The position numbers were made by a program, and so were the translations under genes. A stretch of 64,000 nucleotides of DNA, taken from NCBI GenBank assembly GCA_905250125.1, contig CAJNOL010001004.1, positions 23,472 through 87,471 of the forward strand, read 5' to 3'. Source of the DNA: Rotaria sordida (lineage: Eukaryota; Rotifera; Eurotatoria; Philodinida; Philodinidae). The notes under the pieces were generated by a model, which saw only the letters and a program-made list of their open reading frames with translations, was not told the DNA's origin and ran no database searches. Below are positions 51,493-63,483 of the stretch, in pieces. Numbering within the stretch: position 1 is the first letter of the stretch; each line of letters begins with the position of its first letter.

Positions 51493-52243
51493 AATATTTA
51501 TGTTCTTGTCATTATGAATTGTGAATATCAATTCTCTTAAGTTACACTCTGTAAACGAGTGTGCATTTGAATGTACAGTGGAACTTTTTATTTTTGTCTG
51601 TCATCGATATTCTAATTAATAGTGTGATTATATTTCTTTTTTCTTTTCTCAATGCGTGCTTTTTCTTCTGTTTGGTTTTTGTTTTGCTTCCACAAACAGT
51701 ATAAAAGAACGAGTGTATTAATAAATACAATCACATTCATTTTCATTTTTTTTTACTAAACAATAATGAAGAAATCAATAGATATAGTTCTTCTTGAAAT
51801 AAAATTGTGATGAAATCTGAGATATTATTCAAATATAACATACATTATCGATAATGTTAAATGAATTGTGTAAACATTTGATTTCTAGAGATTCAATAAA
51901 AAAAAAGAAAACTTGTGACTGATTGTTGATCTCTGATATTCAGAGTTGATGAATGGATACTTGCAATGATATATGGCAAACATATACGAATAAGAAAAAG
52001 CTTTTTCCAAAAATGAAAAACCATCGCTAAATTTCAAATAATAATCAGATACTTTTATATTTAAAATATTACACTGCATAGTCGATGTAGAGAAACATAA
52101 AAATCTGATACATTTGTCTATATACATAACAACAATCATTTCATCGATAGGAAATATGAAAAAATATAACGTTTTTGTGTCATAGAACGTAAATATTCAT
52201 TTTCATTTTATCTCATCTATTATTCTGGAAAGTTCACCAAGAC
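51493..52243. other. 3' flank of membralin and spacer
   Basis: An AATAAATAC signal lies near 51719. No gene or repeat is recognised; minus-strand open frames here have AT-driven composition. Confidence 0.4.
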
Positions 52244-53665
52244 CAGAGACCGTCAAAGGGCAGGAGAGTCCTGCCCACTCCCATGCGTTGCCATGCCCTG
52301 GTTGCCATGCAGAGCAGGGTAGGGCAAAATTTTTTTCCCTACTAACTTTTTCCTAGAAACATTAATTAAAAGATTTTTCATAGAATATCTATCGTTTATA
52401 TCAAAAATAGTTAAAATAACTATCAACAAAATCTTATCTTAAATTTGATTCTTTCATAGCTTATCATAGTGCAACTTTTTAGATTTTCATCGGTTTTTTG
52501 TTGTTTCTGATATGTCATCCATGTTTGTTATTATACATTGAGTTTAGTTGATAGAAGCTTCAATTTTATTTCAATATTCTATTACTCTCATATATGGACG
52601 TATCCATCAAGACGTCCAAATAGCAATCACATTTTTTAAATTCCTTCTTCTTGTAGAACCCTATTAATAAAAGCTCAAGATTTAGCCTATGCGTTCCAGT
52701 GCATGGCTTTTAATTTTGTTATATTATATAAAATTTTATCAACTGGACGTACCAAAAAATGAAATACCGTGGATAACAGCTCAAACAAAAGCAAAACGCA
52801 CTTTGGAATGAGCAACAAACAAAGGTACAATCTAGTGTATGGTTTACTATCGTAAAAAAGCTAACCACATAGAAAATTAATCAATTTACTAATCTAAAAC
52901 AGAATAAGCACACAAACTTTCTATTTTGCATGACTTTTTTCAAGAATAAAAATGCGCAATAAAATAGGTAAACAAGGATTTGCTTTACGAAAATTATAAG
53001 CAGTGATGGAAGATAAAGAGACGAATAGTTATTAAACACTAGGTAAGGTGAAATACATCCAATAAAAAGATAATTGACATGTTTCAGCCCAATTGCCACA
53101 ACTATAGTTGACAATATTGTTGCTGTAAATCCCATTTTACTTATAGTCATCATTCAAGCACCGAATGTCTCTTCCATATATTTTATTCATTTGTGAAAGA
53201 TCGAGTATTGAATTCGATCATGAATTTCTTTTAAAAATGTTGTTCAAAATAAACTTTGCTTCAAAAGTTCGAAAAAAGGATGAGAAAACCTGAAATATCA
53301 ATAGCAAACGTTCGAATGGTCAGAAATATCTGAACATTCCATTATTTTTGTGTAGATATATCTAATTTTGATCATATTCTCCTCATTGCTATCTTGGCGT
53401 CCTTCATAAATATCTTATAAAACTCCTCCAAGTAATATTAGTAAAAGATGAGTATTATATGTTAAAATAATCACAATATTTTTATCAGGTTCTCAGTTCG
53501 TTTAATTATGAAGCCTATTTATATGACATCTCTGTCCTGGCCTGCTCTGAGGGCAGGGCAGGACGAAAACAAAATTTCTGAACAGGGCAAAGGGTAGGAC
53601 AGGGTAACATTGAGCAGGGCACAGAGTAGGGTAGGGCAAAAAAAAGTGCCCTATGACGGTCTCTG
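52244..53665. mobile_element. Non-autonomous hAT element (1.4 kb) with 8 bp target duplication
   Basis: The ends read CAGAGACCGTCAAAGGGCA (52244) and, inverted, CAGAGACCGTCATAGGGCA (ending 53665). They are flanked by ACCAAGAC (52236-52243) and ACCAAAAT (53666-53673), an 8 bp duplication with two mismatches. Subterminal GGGCAGG / AGGGCA repeats on both sides (52255-52330, 53540-53640) are the kind of binding sites hAT transposases use. The ~1.2 kb interior is AT-rich without a transposase frame, so this is a deletion derivative or a captured sequence. Confidence 0.85.
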
Positions 53666-53673
53666 ACCAAAAT

Positions 53674-54484
53674 GATCAAAAGCTTTAGATAAATAAGAAA
53701 ATTAGACAAAAGACGCTTGTAAACATTTGTTCTTATTATTTTTGTAGGCACTATGATGCATGACTTGTAGCATTTAAGTTTTTTTCTACATGGTTGTGAT
53801 ATAAAATAAACTAACATAAGTGGAAGACATGATTTTATTTAAGTAGATTCATATAAATAATATGCAGCAAAAATAGAGACTCGATCAATTTTTTTTTAAT
53901 TTAATGAGAAGCTGATATTTCAGCTTATTCATACGATCATTATCAAAGTATCATAAGGTTAACTTAATCGACAACCATGAGTTCTGTGGAACAGTTCCGA
54001 AACTACAAAAATCTCGATTGTCTCGTTTCGCAAGACATTCGGGATTCGATCGAGTCCGAAAATTTTCGGCCTGATGGGCTCCTCGAAAAAAGTTTATCGC
54101 GCAGAACTCTAATATATTCATCTAGTCGTGGTGATAGTACATATGTTTATCTACCAAGTCGAATTGATGATATTTTCGTATAAATTGATTGAAATCTTAG
54201 TTTGTCATTAAAATAAAAATTGATCAATTCTCTATTCTTGTTGAAAAATAAACTGTCATTTTCTTAACCTTGTTTGTATTATTTGACATATAAAATGCTG
54301 TATTGTGTTATTTAAAATGAACACGAAAGTTAATCTAATTTTGTTTATTTATGCAGTAATTCATTGTTACTGCTTTTTTTTCTTGATTACACAGACAATA
54401 ACAAACGAATTATATGTTTTATTCTTTTTTTTTTACACAAAAACTAAATATATATCTAGACATTTTACAATATAAATTATAATG
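53674..54484. other. Spacer with a repeat fragment
   Basis: A plus-strand frame at 53977-54183 (starting MSSVEQFRNYK) overlaps a TCCGAAAATTTTCGG fragment at 54042-54085, related to the repeats at 19556-19800. I therefore treat it as repeat-derived, not a gene. The rest is AT-rich 3' flank of the minus-strand GPCR. Confidence 0.45.
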
Positions 54485-57400
54485 TCAACATAATTTATTA
54501 AACAATTGTCTCATTCTTGTTCGAAATGCCCCACCAATAAAGGAATAAAGAAAAAAATTAATCGAATATGATGCATATGATATTAATTGTGTTAATAAAA
54601 CGGCTAGATAAAGTATATGAATTATTATTTGATCATCAAGCATATTCGTATCATAAGTTAATAAATGTTTGTTTTCAGACGTTGTATAATTTTTATTTTG
54701 AATAAAAACAAAATTTTTCATTTGATTGTTTGTTAAATTTGTTATTTGTTTAAGTTTATCAAGTTCAGTATTTTCATCATAAACTGGTAAATCGATAATA
54801 GTATAAATTTTTAAAGCGATAATAAATAAATGTGCCGGTGCATTAAGTATAAGAAAACATGTTGAAACAAGAACAAGCATACGTGTAACGCGAATTGATT
54901 GTGTTGTTTGTGAATTCTTATTCGAAATAAAATCTACATTTTGTGATAGTCGGGATAATCTTCGTGAACTAAGTGCATTCGATATTCTCTGTTGATATTT
55001 GTTCTTTTTATCCCTGTCTAATCTAGTTGATTGATCAGATATCAATGATGAACCATTGACTGGTGATGCATTTAAATTTACTTCTTCAATTTGTTCCTAA
55101 TATATAATAGAAATTCTTATTTAAAATGAAAACCTAAAAGTATTCTATATATTAAATAAAATATTTCATTAAAATACTATTTTTTATCACTAAGTACACG
55201 GATTAATCTTTCATCGATGCATCCCTTAAACATTATCTATAATCATGTGGCTCTTAGTCCATAAGCTAACTTTTTGTGACACAACCTATTTTAGATGAAG
55301 CCTATTATTAGTTCCACTAGTGTTTTTTATCAAATGTATGATTATATTTCTGCCTGACTTTTTCACCCTCATTAGAGCTTTATTTTTAACCTTTTTGTTT
55401 CAAATTACTTCCGAATTTGTTATTTACGTCATGTGTATACCAATTCATTAACGCTTGACTACTTCGAAAAGGTAAAGCGCTAACAGGTACAATGGTTATT
55501 ATTTTGTTGAAATAAAATATATATGTGTATGACTATATAAAAGTATTTATAAACATAGACAATTTTTTGATAGAATATTTAAGTTTATGAAAAAAATAAG
55601 AATTGATTTTAATTATTAAAAAGAAAATGTCTTTCGTATTCATTTGGCTCCTCTTGTGAAATATTATTGATACATTAAATAAGTAAGAATTTATCTTACT
55701 ATAAAATATTCGACAAATCTCATTTATTATATTTCTCTGATCAAAATAAACTGAACATAGATTTTCTTCACATTCAGGATTCATACAAGAGAAGTCAACT
55801 TTTGTTGCATGAACGATGAATGTAAAAAAAAAGTGTATTCCATCTATTTCAATGAAGAGGATACATTTATTTCTTGTTAAAGAAAAACATACCTTTGGAA
55901 TTGGTATTTCACTGGTTTGAAATTCTGTTTCATTTGAGATATTACATGATGATCTTGGTTGACTTCTTTTTATTGCAGGACTACTTTTATAACTTTTGAT
56001 CGATGAACAAGTTCGACTTATTTTTTTATCAATATCTGTTTCAAATAATATTTCATGTGAAGTATGTGGAATACCATGTGAGTAAGTTATTGAAGAACTA
56101 TCTTTAGAACGATTCCTTTTTCTAAAATTATAATGTATACCATTTCTTACACGTTTATTCGACTTTAATAATGTTGATTGTACACTAAATGGTGAACGTG
56201 CATGTTTTCGAATTAAATTAACAATAAATATATTATATATTAGAATTAATGAAAATGGAATGACAAATGAAGATAAAGCATCAGCAATAAACCAACTTAA
56301 TTTAAGTTCTTCATGACAATCAATATATGTATTGGTATGTGATAATACAATACAAAATATTAAACTAAACATGAAAATTAATAGAAGACGAATAATTGGT
56401 GATGATTTTTCTTGAACAGCTGCTTTTAATGGATAACGAACAGCTGTATAACGTTGTACAGTAAATAAAACAGTAAAACAAGCTGATAATAATTCAGCTA
56501 AATGACTAAGAAATGAAATAATTAAACAAAGATATTCTATTTTTCCACTAATAATATCATGAATAACTCGAATTAATAAAGAAATATTATGAATAAGATC
56601 ACTAAAAGCTAAATAAGAAAACAAAATAAAAAATTATTTATCAAAATATATTTTATTATAAACGCTAATTTTTTTAAACTATTGTTTATTAGAAAGAAAT
56701 GAATATTGTTTAAAAATTGTATGAAAATATATGTTAGTCATCTTATACTTAAATGAAAGCATTCTTTTTTTTTCCTTCAACGTATTCCACGATATTTATT
56801 ATACGTTTGGTTTTGTTCTTATTTCTACATAGGAATACTCATTTATGCTATCAGCGAAATAATTATTAGCTATTTAGAAAAGTAATAGTGAATTGCTTTT
56901 ATAGATGTGAATGATTCTGTCGAAACAAAAAAGAAATTATAATCACAAAACAATTAAATACCAAAAGCATGCTACAAAAAAGTTTTATTTAAAAAAAAAA
57001 GCTTAGATGGACCATAAGTTAAATTTTATCGCTATTTATTAACTGACATATTATGCATTCCAATGAACAATCAAATGGGTGTTTCTCAAATGGATTTCTT
57101 AGATTTTTTATTCTGCTGATATCATAAACAATGAAAATGATTGTTTATGACACTCAAGAAAAGTATCTGATGACATTTATTCTTTGTTCTTTTTAGTAGT
57201 TGTGTTAGCTTGATAATCATATAAAGATGTAATAAATTATGACTTCGTAGCAAAAGAAAAGAAAACATCAAACAACTCGGCAGCTTGGACTTATGATTTT
57301 GTCCTTAGAAGTTAATTAGCAAACTAAACTAGAACTATACATTAATTATTCGATGTCATACATACCTAATGCAATTAATGTCCATTTATGTCCAAGATTT

Positions 57401-57594
57401 TTTGTAACAAAATCTTTGGATAAAAATACAATAGTCAATGTATTAGTAATAAGACCAATGCAGACTACTATGATAAGGTAAGGAAAAGTAATTTGGTTCA
57501 GAATACTATGTATAACGCGAAATTTATTATAATAGTGTGGTGTTTTAATAGCTGATTTAATCGTTTCTAGTGTAATTGTTGATATATTTGTCAT
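54485..57594 (-). CDS. Class A GPCR, FMRFamide/neuropeptide-receptor-like
   Basis: Three minus-strand exons (57366-57594, 55893-56608, 54485-55096) join in phase into about 518 residues. TM1 carries GLITNTLTIVFLS, TM2 begins ALAFSDL (Asp at about 80), Cys104 precedes TM3, and TM3 ends in QRYTAVRYPL (128-137), a QRY variant of the DRY motif. TM6 is RMLVLVSTCFLILNAPAHLF, and TM7 is SYASYSINFFLYSFIGGAFR. The third intracellular loop is very long (over 130 residues, rich in Ser, Lys and Arg), and the loop between TM6 and TM7 is also long, with several N-x-T/S sites. These features fit the FMRFamide/orphan peptide receptor group of invertebrates; the ligand cannot be named. The lack of CWxP in TM6 (NAP instead) and the QRY motif are unusual but seen in this group. 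The 797 bp and 757 bp introns show no inserted element. Confidence 0.85.
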
Positions 57595-58799
57595 TGTTAA
57601 TAGTATCTGAAAAATAAATGTACTTAATTAAATGTATTCTATGGATATCCTGAAAATTCATTTAACTTCTGATATACTTGATCAATGTCTTAGTATAGAG
57701 ATATTAGAGGTTATAACTTAATAATGTCTTATATCTTCGAGATCTAGGAAGTATTAATTTATATAAACTAATAACTTGTGTGCTGCACGAGTGATGTGCT
57801 TTATTTGAAATTCGCACTTATTGTAATCATTCAAAACGCTATGTAAGATCTATTACCGTACTATCAGACAGTATGATACGAGAAGAAATATCCTAATTTG
57901 CGGCTGTCTTTCAATATCGGATGTTGTCTTCCAGAATTCTTCTAGCCGAACATTTGAACTCATTATATATACTGATAAACCAAATATTAATCATATGAAT
58001 CAATTTACGTTACAATGGAATCAACATATTATTCGGCAGGAGCTCGAAAACAAACAGTTGTTAATGATTTCTTTAGGATCATTCTATGTCTGGTGACATT
58101 CAGTTTCGAACATGATACTTTGCTGGTAAGTGTATCAAACAATTTAGTCACTCAACAATTGCGATTCCAGTATAATAAAATTTTTAATATTAGTAGATTT
58201 TGGTAGTAGATTTTAAAAAAAAAGTGATTTCATACTTTGACTATATTTTAACCCATATACGATTCTTTTTTCACGTATTTATAAAACGTTTTTCTATTAC
58301 TTTTATTACTACAGTACATTAGATAATTATCACATATCATAATAACCTACAGCAATATGGCCGATTCGCGTTATCTTTAAAACGTTTACTCAACATCTCT
58401 CGCAATCTCATTAATCTTCGCCGAAAGCAGTCCATACGTTGTCATCTATCGAATCCCATTAAGATAAAAGTCAACTCTTAAACTAACATGCGATACAAAA
58501 GTCTTGGCAAAAATGTTCAACCCTGTTAGACCCTATTGCCGACTTTTAAACTAATTAAATTGTTTTTGTTAGAAAGAGAAATGTCTGAATTACAAATTTT
58601 CTAGTAGATATATTTTTCAAGATCGAATCTGGGAAGGAGGAAAGGCTAAAAAACCAAACATTTCTAAAAAAACAAAAAAAGTTTTCGCAACGCCTTTGCA
58701 ACTTGAAAATTTTATATTTCTGAATTATTCTGAACTACACAACTCAAGTTTGAACAAAGAATATACTAAAATGTCACGCATCGAAAACTCTATTGATAC
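57595..58799. other. Upstream flank of the GPCR and spacer
   Basis: This is AT-rich and should hold the promoter of the minus-strand GPCR. No motif can be assigned with confidence. Short plus-strand frames here lack family resemblance. Confidence 0.4.
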
Positions 58800-59063
58800 C
58801 AAGGGGGAAACAACTGATTTTAATCAATTTTAAATCAAAAAAATGAGTTTAATCAGTTTAATCAGCTAAATCAAAAAAATCAGAAAATTTTTAATTTCTT
58901 TTGTTTAAAAACATCAATCAAGAGTGAAATCAGCTGAAATCAGCTTTTTTTGATTTTTCTGACTTTCTTTGATTTCTCTGATTTTTTTTTGATTTTTCTG
59001 ATTTCTTTTTTGATTCTTTTGATTTGAAATCAAAAAAATCTGATTTTAGCTGTTTTCCCCTTG
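58800..59063. mobile_element. MITE-like element with CAAGGGG ends and TGATTT repeats
   Basis: The ends CAAGGGGGAAACAACTGATT (58800) and, inverted, CAAGGGGAAAACAGCTAAA (ending 59063) form a 15-20 bp inverted repeat. The inside is built from many TCTGATTT / AAATCAGA units on both strands, so it can fold almost entirely. No target duplication was fixed. Confidence 0.6.
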
Positions 59064-59281
59064 ATTATTTCTCTTCGCTTATGTTAGCACCTACGAAGCA
59101 CATTTTCGATCGAACATCAACTGCTTTACTGGCAAATTGCCATTTTGTTTAAAAGATGATAAAGATTCTTTTTTTCTGATTATCATAATATTTTTATGTA
59201 GCCATTTTGAGTTAAAATAAGATAAAAAGGTTGAAAAACGTTTTTTTTTGGTTAAAAAAATTCGGTCCTCAAAGGATTAAT

Positions 59282-59551
59282 TACAGTACTGGCCAAAATT
59301 ATAAGACCAGCCTACTAGTTCGCTATTCTCTTCTTGTTGCTCTCTCTGCAAAGGATATATTCTATTGTAATTTACTCTCAAACATATATTTAGACGTGCT
59401 CTTTCAGAACATACTATAGTATGTTCTGAAAGAGCACGTCTAAATATATGTTTGAGAGTAAATTACAATAGAATATATCCTTTGCAGAGAGAGCAACAAG
59501 AAGAGAATAGCGAACTAGTAGGCTGGTCTTATAATTTTGGCCAGCACAGTA
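59282..59551. mobile_element. Perfect palindromic MITE with Tc1/mariner-like ends and TA target duplication
   Basis: The element at 59284-59549 is flanked by TA on both sides (59282-59283, 59550-59551). Positions 59291-59542 form a perfect inverted repeat (126 bp arms, no spacer, centre between 59416 and 59417). Only two mismatches (59285/59548 and 59288/59545) occur near the tips. The ends CAGTACTGGCCAAAATTATA resemble Tc1 inverted repeats, which begin CAGTGCTGGCCAAAA. No coding capacity. Confidence 0.85.
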
Positions 59552-60089
59552 TATACAGGCAAATATATATTTGGCCTGAGAAATGTTGCAATTATTCGAT
59601 ACATATAAATATTTATGTCGTCAATATATGTCTGATATCTCTTATAACTCCATGATCCGGAGAAGTTCAACAAAAGACCAAGATATATTTAGAGAAACTA
59701 ATTGAGTTTCTAAGTAATCTATAGACAACATCGTATGACATACCTTCTCACTTGATGAAGCTCACTGCTTAAAATGTAATGATAATTATTAGATAGAACA
59801 GACCATCTTGCATTTTTCTTCTTTCCTTTCTTTTCTGGTGTTGTCTTACGCGAGTTTACCCTTTTTTTTCTTTTACACTAGACGTACGCATTAAAACTTG
59901 TCATCTTGTGACGCGATGATCACGATAACTACAACTCCGAAAATACTCATTCAAATGCGAAGCCCAAGTATCAAGATCGAAACACTACCATTTTTAATCG
60001 AACTATCTATAGAACCAATAGTTCGTCTACAATCGGAGCTTCAAAAACACAATTTTGACGGAGTTTACTTCTGAGATAATTCGATCATA

Positions 60090-60429
60090 TGGGCGTGACC
60101 AACCATAGAATACCCCGATTTATTTTCTTTCTATTATCAGTTAAAAACCCTAACCATATTGGGGCCAAATTATTGCCATTGTCTCTAACCTTCTAAATTT
60201 AAAGCAATAGCTGTTGATAGCTATCTTATAGCAAATTATTCAGTCCCTGAAAGCGTGTCCTACCATTTTAAGGAACTGAATAATTTGCTATAAGATAGCT
60301 ATCAACAGCTAATATTTTAAATTTAGAAGTTTAGAGACAATGATAATAATTTGGCCCGAATATGATTAGGTTTTTCAACTGATAACAGAAAGAAAGCAAA
60401 TCGGGGTATCCTATGGTTGGTCACGCCCA
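60090..60429. mobile_element. Foldback MITE with TGGGCGTGACC ends
   Basis: The ends TGGGCGTGACCAACCATAG and the inverted CTATGGTTGGTCACGCCCA enclose arms of about 150 bp that pair with few mismatches (ATACCCCGATT, AAACCTAATC, AGACAATG, GCTATCAACAGC, GAATAATTTGCTATAAG). TA lies on both sides (60088-60089, 60430-60431). The centre is about 35 bp. No coding frame. Confidence 0.8.
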
Positions 60430-61024
60430 TATATCAAACAGCTGTGAATTATAGCTGATAGTAGATAATGAATCACTGACATAATTAATTGATCAACTGA
60501 AAACAATTTGTGGAAATCTGTCGGTACACTTTCATAAAGTTTCGGCAGTGATGAATTTTATAATGAACGCGTTTCATTTCGGATCTAGATGAAATCAGCT
60601 GTTTGATAAAGATGTCTTTTTATCGATGATCTCTTATCAAGAAACATTGTTGATTATCTTAGGATCTTGACGCAGATCGTGAGAGCTAACTCAAATAATA
60701 TGTAGAGAGATTATTCGATTTTGATTCGAAATTCGTTGTTCGGATTCTTGGCATGTATGCTTCGCACCGCATTCCGTATTCGAAGCAAAGCTTCAATACC
60801 ATCTAGTTTTTTATATTTTTCTTTGTTCGTCATTTTCTCTTATGTTAATCAGCATCTGCTGTCATAAGACTAGGACTAACATTCATGTTTGAAACCATCA
60901 AAAACTAATTATTCTTACATATTAATACAATATAAAAGTTATTTTAGAATGAATTCTTAATTATGAAAGATGTTGAGCCTTTTAAAAAAACTTTTAAGCT
61001 TTTATATCAATTTATATCATGGAT

Positions 61025-61449
61025 AATTCCATGGAATTTATACCACTTTTTGGAAAACGCGTCGATTTATGAAATATTCATTGTTGTGCTAGAAAAAATC
61101 AAAGACTATCGCTAAAAATATGTTGCTTTATCCGATGACAGCGTGAAAAGTTAATATAATACCAACACATCGAAATCACAAGCTGCTAACTTTAAGATTT
61201 TGTCAAAATACGAGGAACATCTACATTTACTAGGAACTTTCTCGAGTTTTTCTCTGAAAAAATCACGAATTTTATATGGAAATTAGCTACACATGTACCT
61301 CACATTTTGACAAAATCTCAAAGTTTCCAGCTCGTGATTTTGGTTTCTTCGTGTTATATCAACTTTTTACGCTCTCATCAGATAAACTAGCGAATCAAAA
61401 CACTAATTGGAGACCTGTTCCAGGAAAGTGGTATAAATCCGGTGGAATC
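61025..61449. mobile_element. Diverged foldback element
   Basis: Blocks ATTCCATGGAATTTATACCA, GATTTTGTCAAAATACGAGG and AATCACAAGCTG recur inverted between 61290 and 61449 (GATTCCACCGGATTTATACC, GATTTTGTCAAAATGTGAGG, AATCACGAGCTG on the other strand). The arms are around 190 bp at roughly three-quarters identity by eye. No coding frame. Confidence 0.65.
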
Positions 61450-63483
61450 ACCCTCATTTGAAGTAATTAGCAATAATGTGTTGGCATTATTAACAGCGAA
61501 GATTTATTATTATTATTATTATGGGAAAAATGACGAGATTATCATTATATACTTGCTTTTAAAGTTTTATTACCCGTCTATCCATCAAAAATAACCGTGA
61601 ATAGGCCAAGAATCTTCTATAGAACTGATCTAAGAATAAGACTTTGACAAATATTAAGAAAGAAAAGAAGTCAACAGTGAACATAAAAAAAGAAGCTATG
61701 AGAAAACGCCAAACTATGTTTTTAGTATTGATGAATATACTATTACTAAACATGAAACTAATATTGATACATCTATCGAAGAGAAAAATTATTATTAAAT
61801 GTTTTACTTACATATTCACATTGTAATTAACAGGAATCATTATTTAACACTCATGATCTATAAATAGAATATATTAATTTCACAACTAGGTCTTTGATGT
61901 TTGTCAAATTTTAAATAATTATCCGCTATCATAAAAACATCTATTAAAACTCAATTAATTTCAGATATGACGTAAAACGTTTACAAAAATGAATAAATAA
62001 TTCAATCTTTCGCTAATTTAACAAGTATTCAGATATAAAATTATTTAATTCTCAAGATGCCAATACATTATAGAAACCGCCTCTGATCTAAAAAACGACA
62101 GGCTATAATAATGATGGTTAGAACACAACTGAGTAAAAAATAAGGTTCGGCATCTCGATGAAGTGCGTATTCTGCCTTTTTTTATATATTGCTAATGGCT
62201 TAAGGAAACAAATGAAGGCAAGAGGAAATGTTTGGCAAGCGAAGTAAAAGATTATGAGAGCGTGAACAAAAGATAAATGATAGATTGGATGGCACGCTCC
62301 TTTGTTTCTTAATCAAAATTAATCGAATGCGTGCTTGTGTTTTATTTACAAAAATTTTTAGCATTCACAGGCATTCATGAAGGATATTCTAATCAATGGA
62401 TGCTTTTTCTTAAATATGTTCACGCAAGCAAAAAAAAACTATACTTTATAATTTGATATATAAGTTCATATTTATGTGTAAATGTCAGAAGACAAAGTAG
62501 TTCAGACAGATCATCTGTCTTCTTCAAACTTGTCATTTTGAAAGAATAAACTCATTGAAGAAGAAAAATCTTTTATTGAAGTTATATTCGTCTCTAGAAT
62601 ATAATCGATCAAGTTCCATTGAGAATTACGTTTTTTTTAAATGTCATCTGAATCTCTTATTGTTCTAGTTCAACAAAGTGGAGCAATTTCATCAATAGTT
62701 AATAAAAAGTTAATGAGAGAAATTTCTTTTTTATTCATAGAATATTAACTTTTATAGCATTGATATTTTTTTATAACGTATAATTATCTTAGAGTCGAAT
62801 ATTTAAAAATATATGTTCATTAAAAGATGAAAAGAACTAAATTTAGACAAGACATCGTAATTTATTTTTAGATTCATACATTATGCTTTTATGCTTTAGA
62901 ACAATATACGAATGCTATGAAAGCTTTTTACAAGTTTTCTTCAATTATATTTACTCTTTCAATAAGCCAACAATAGGAGCGTAAGTGGAAAATGTGTTAA
63001 TTAAATCATCACTTCCATCAGTATTGACGTATATGAACTATTCAAAAGTATTTTTTATTTCATTACTGATCTCATGAATATATGAAAAGATCAAAAATCT
63101 TTGAAACATGAATGACTATAACTTGAAAAATGAGGAAAAAAAGTCATAAACTGTTGTAAGAAACTTTTTTGCGTCTTCAATAAATTACTGTTTTAATATA
63201 TGAAATATCAATACGATTAAGAAATTGTTATGCATGACATCTGTTGATAAATGACATTTTAATGAGGATTTTCTTTTCATAGTTTACTACTATTTGATTT
63301 TTAACATGTCAACTAGTTTGTTTTTTCTGGACCAATGATTCAAAGAGAAATTACGTCATATGATTTAAGTTGAATTTTTTGTTTTTTTTAGATTCGCTTT
63401 ATTTTCTCTTGTCTACATTTAATGTAAATCTTGAACTTTTAGTATTATTTTTCCTAGATTAGTAATTATCAAATAGAAAAAAA
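61450..63483. other. Spacer upstream of eIF1A
   Basis: AT-rich sequence with an (ATT)n microsatellite at about 61505-61523 and a small AGACAGATCATCTGTCT palindrome near 62506. No gene is seen. The eIF1A promoter should be within the last few hundred bases. Confidence 0.4.

Noticed and set aside
53977-54183. 68-codon plus-strand frame
   Set aside because: Its centre is a copy of the dispersed TCCGAAAATTTTCGG repeat; there are no splice sites and no homology.
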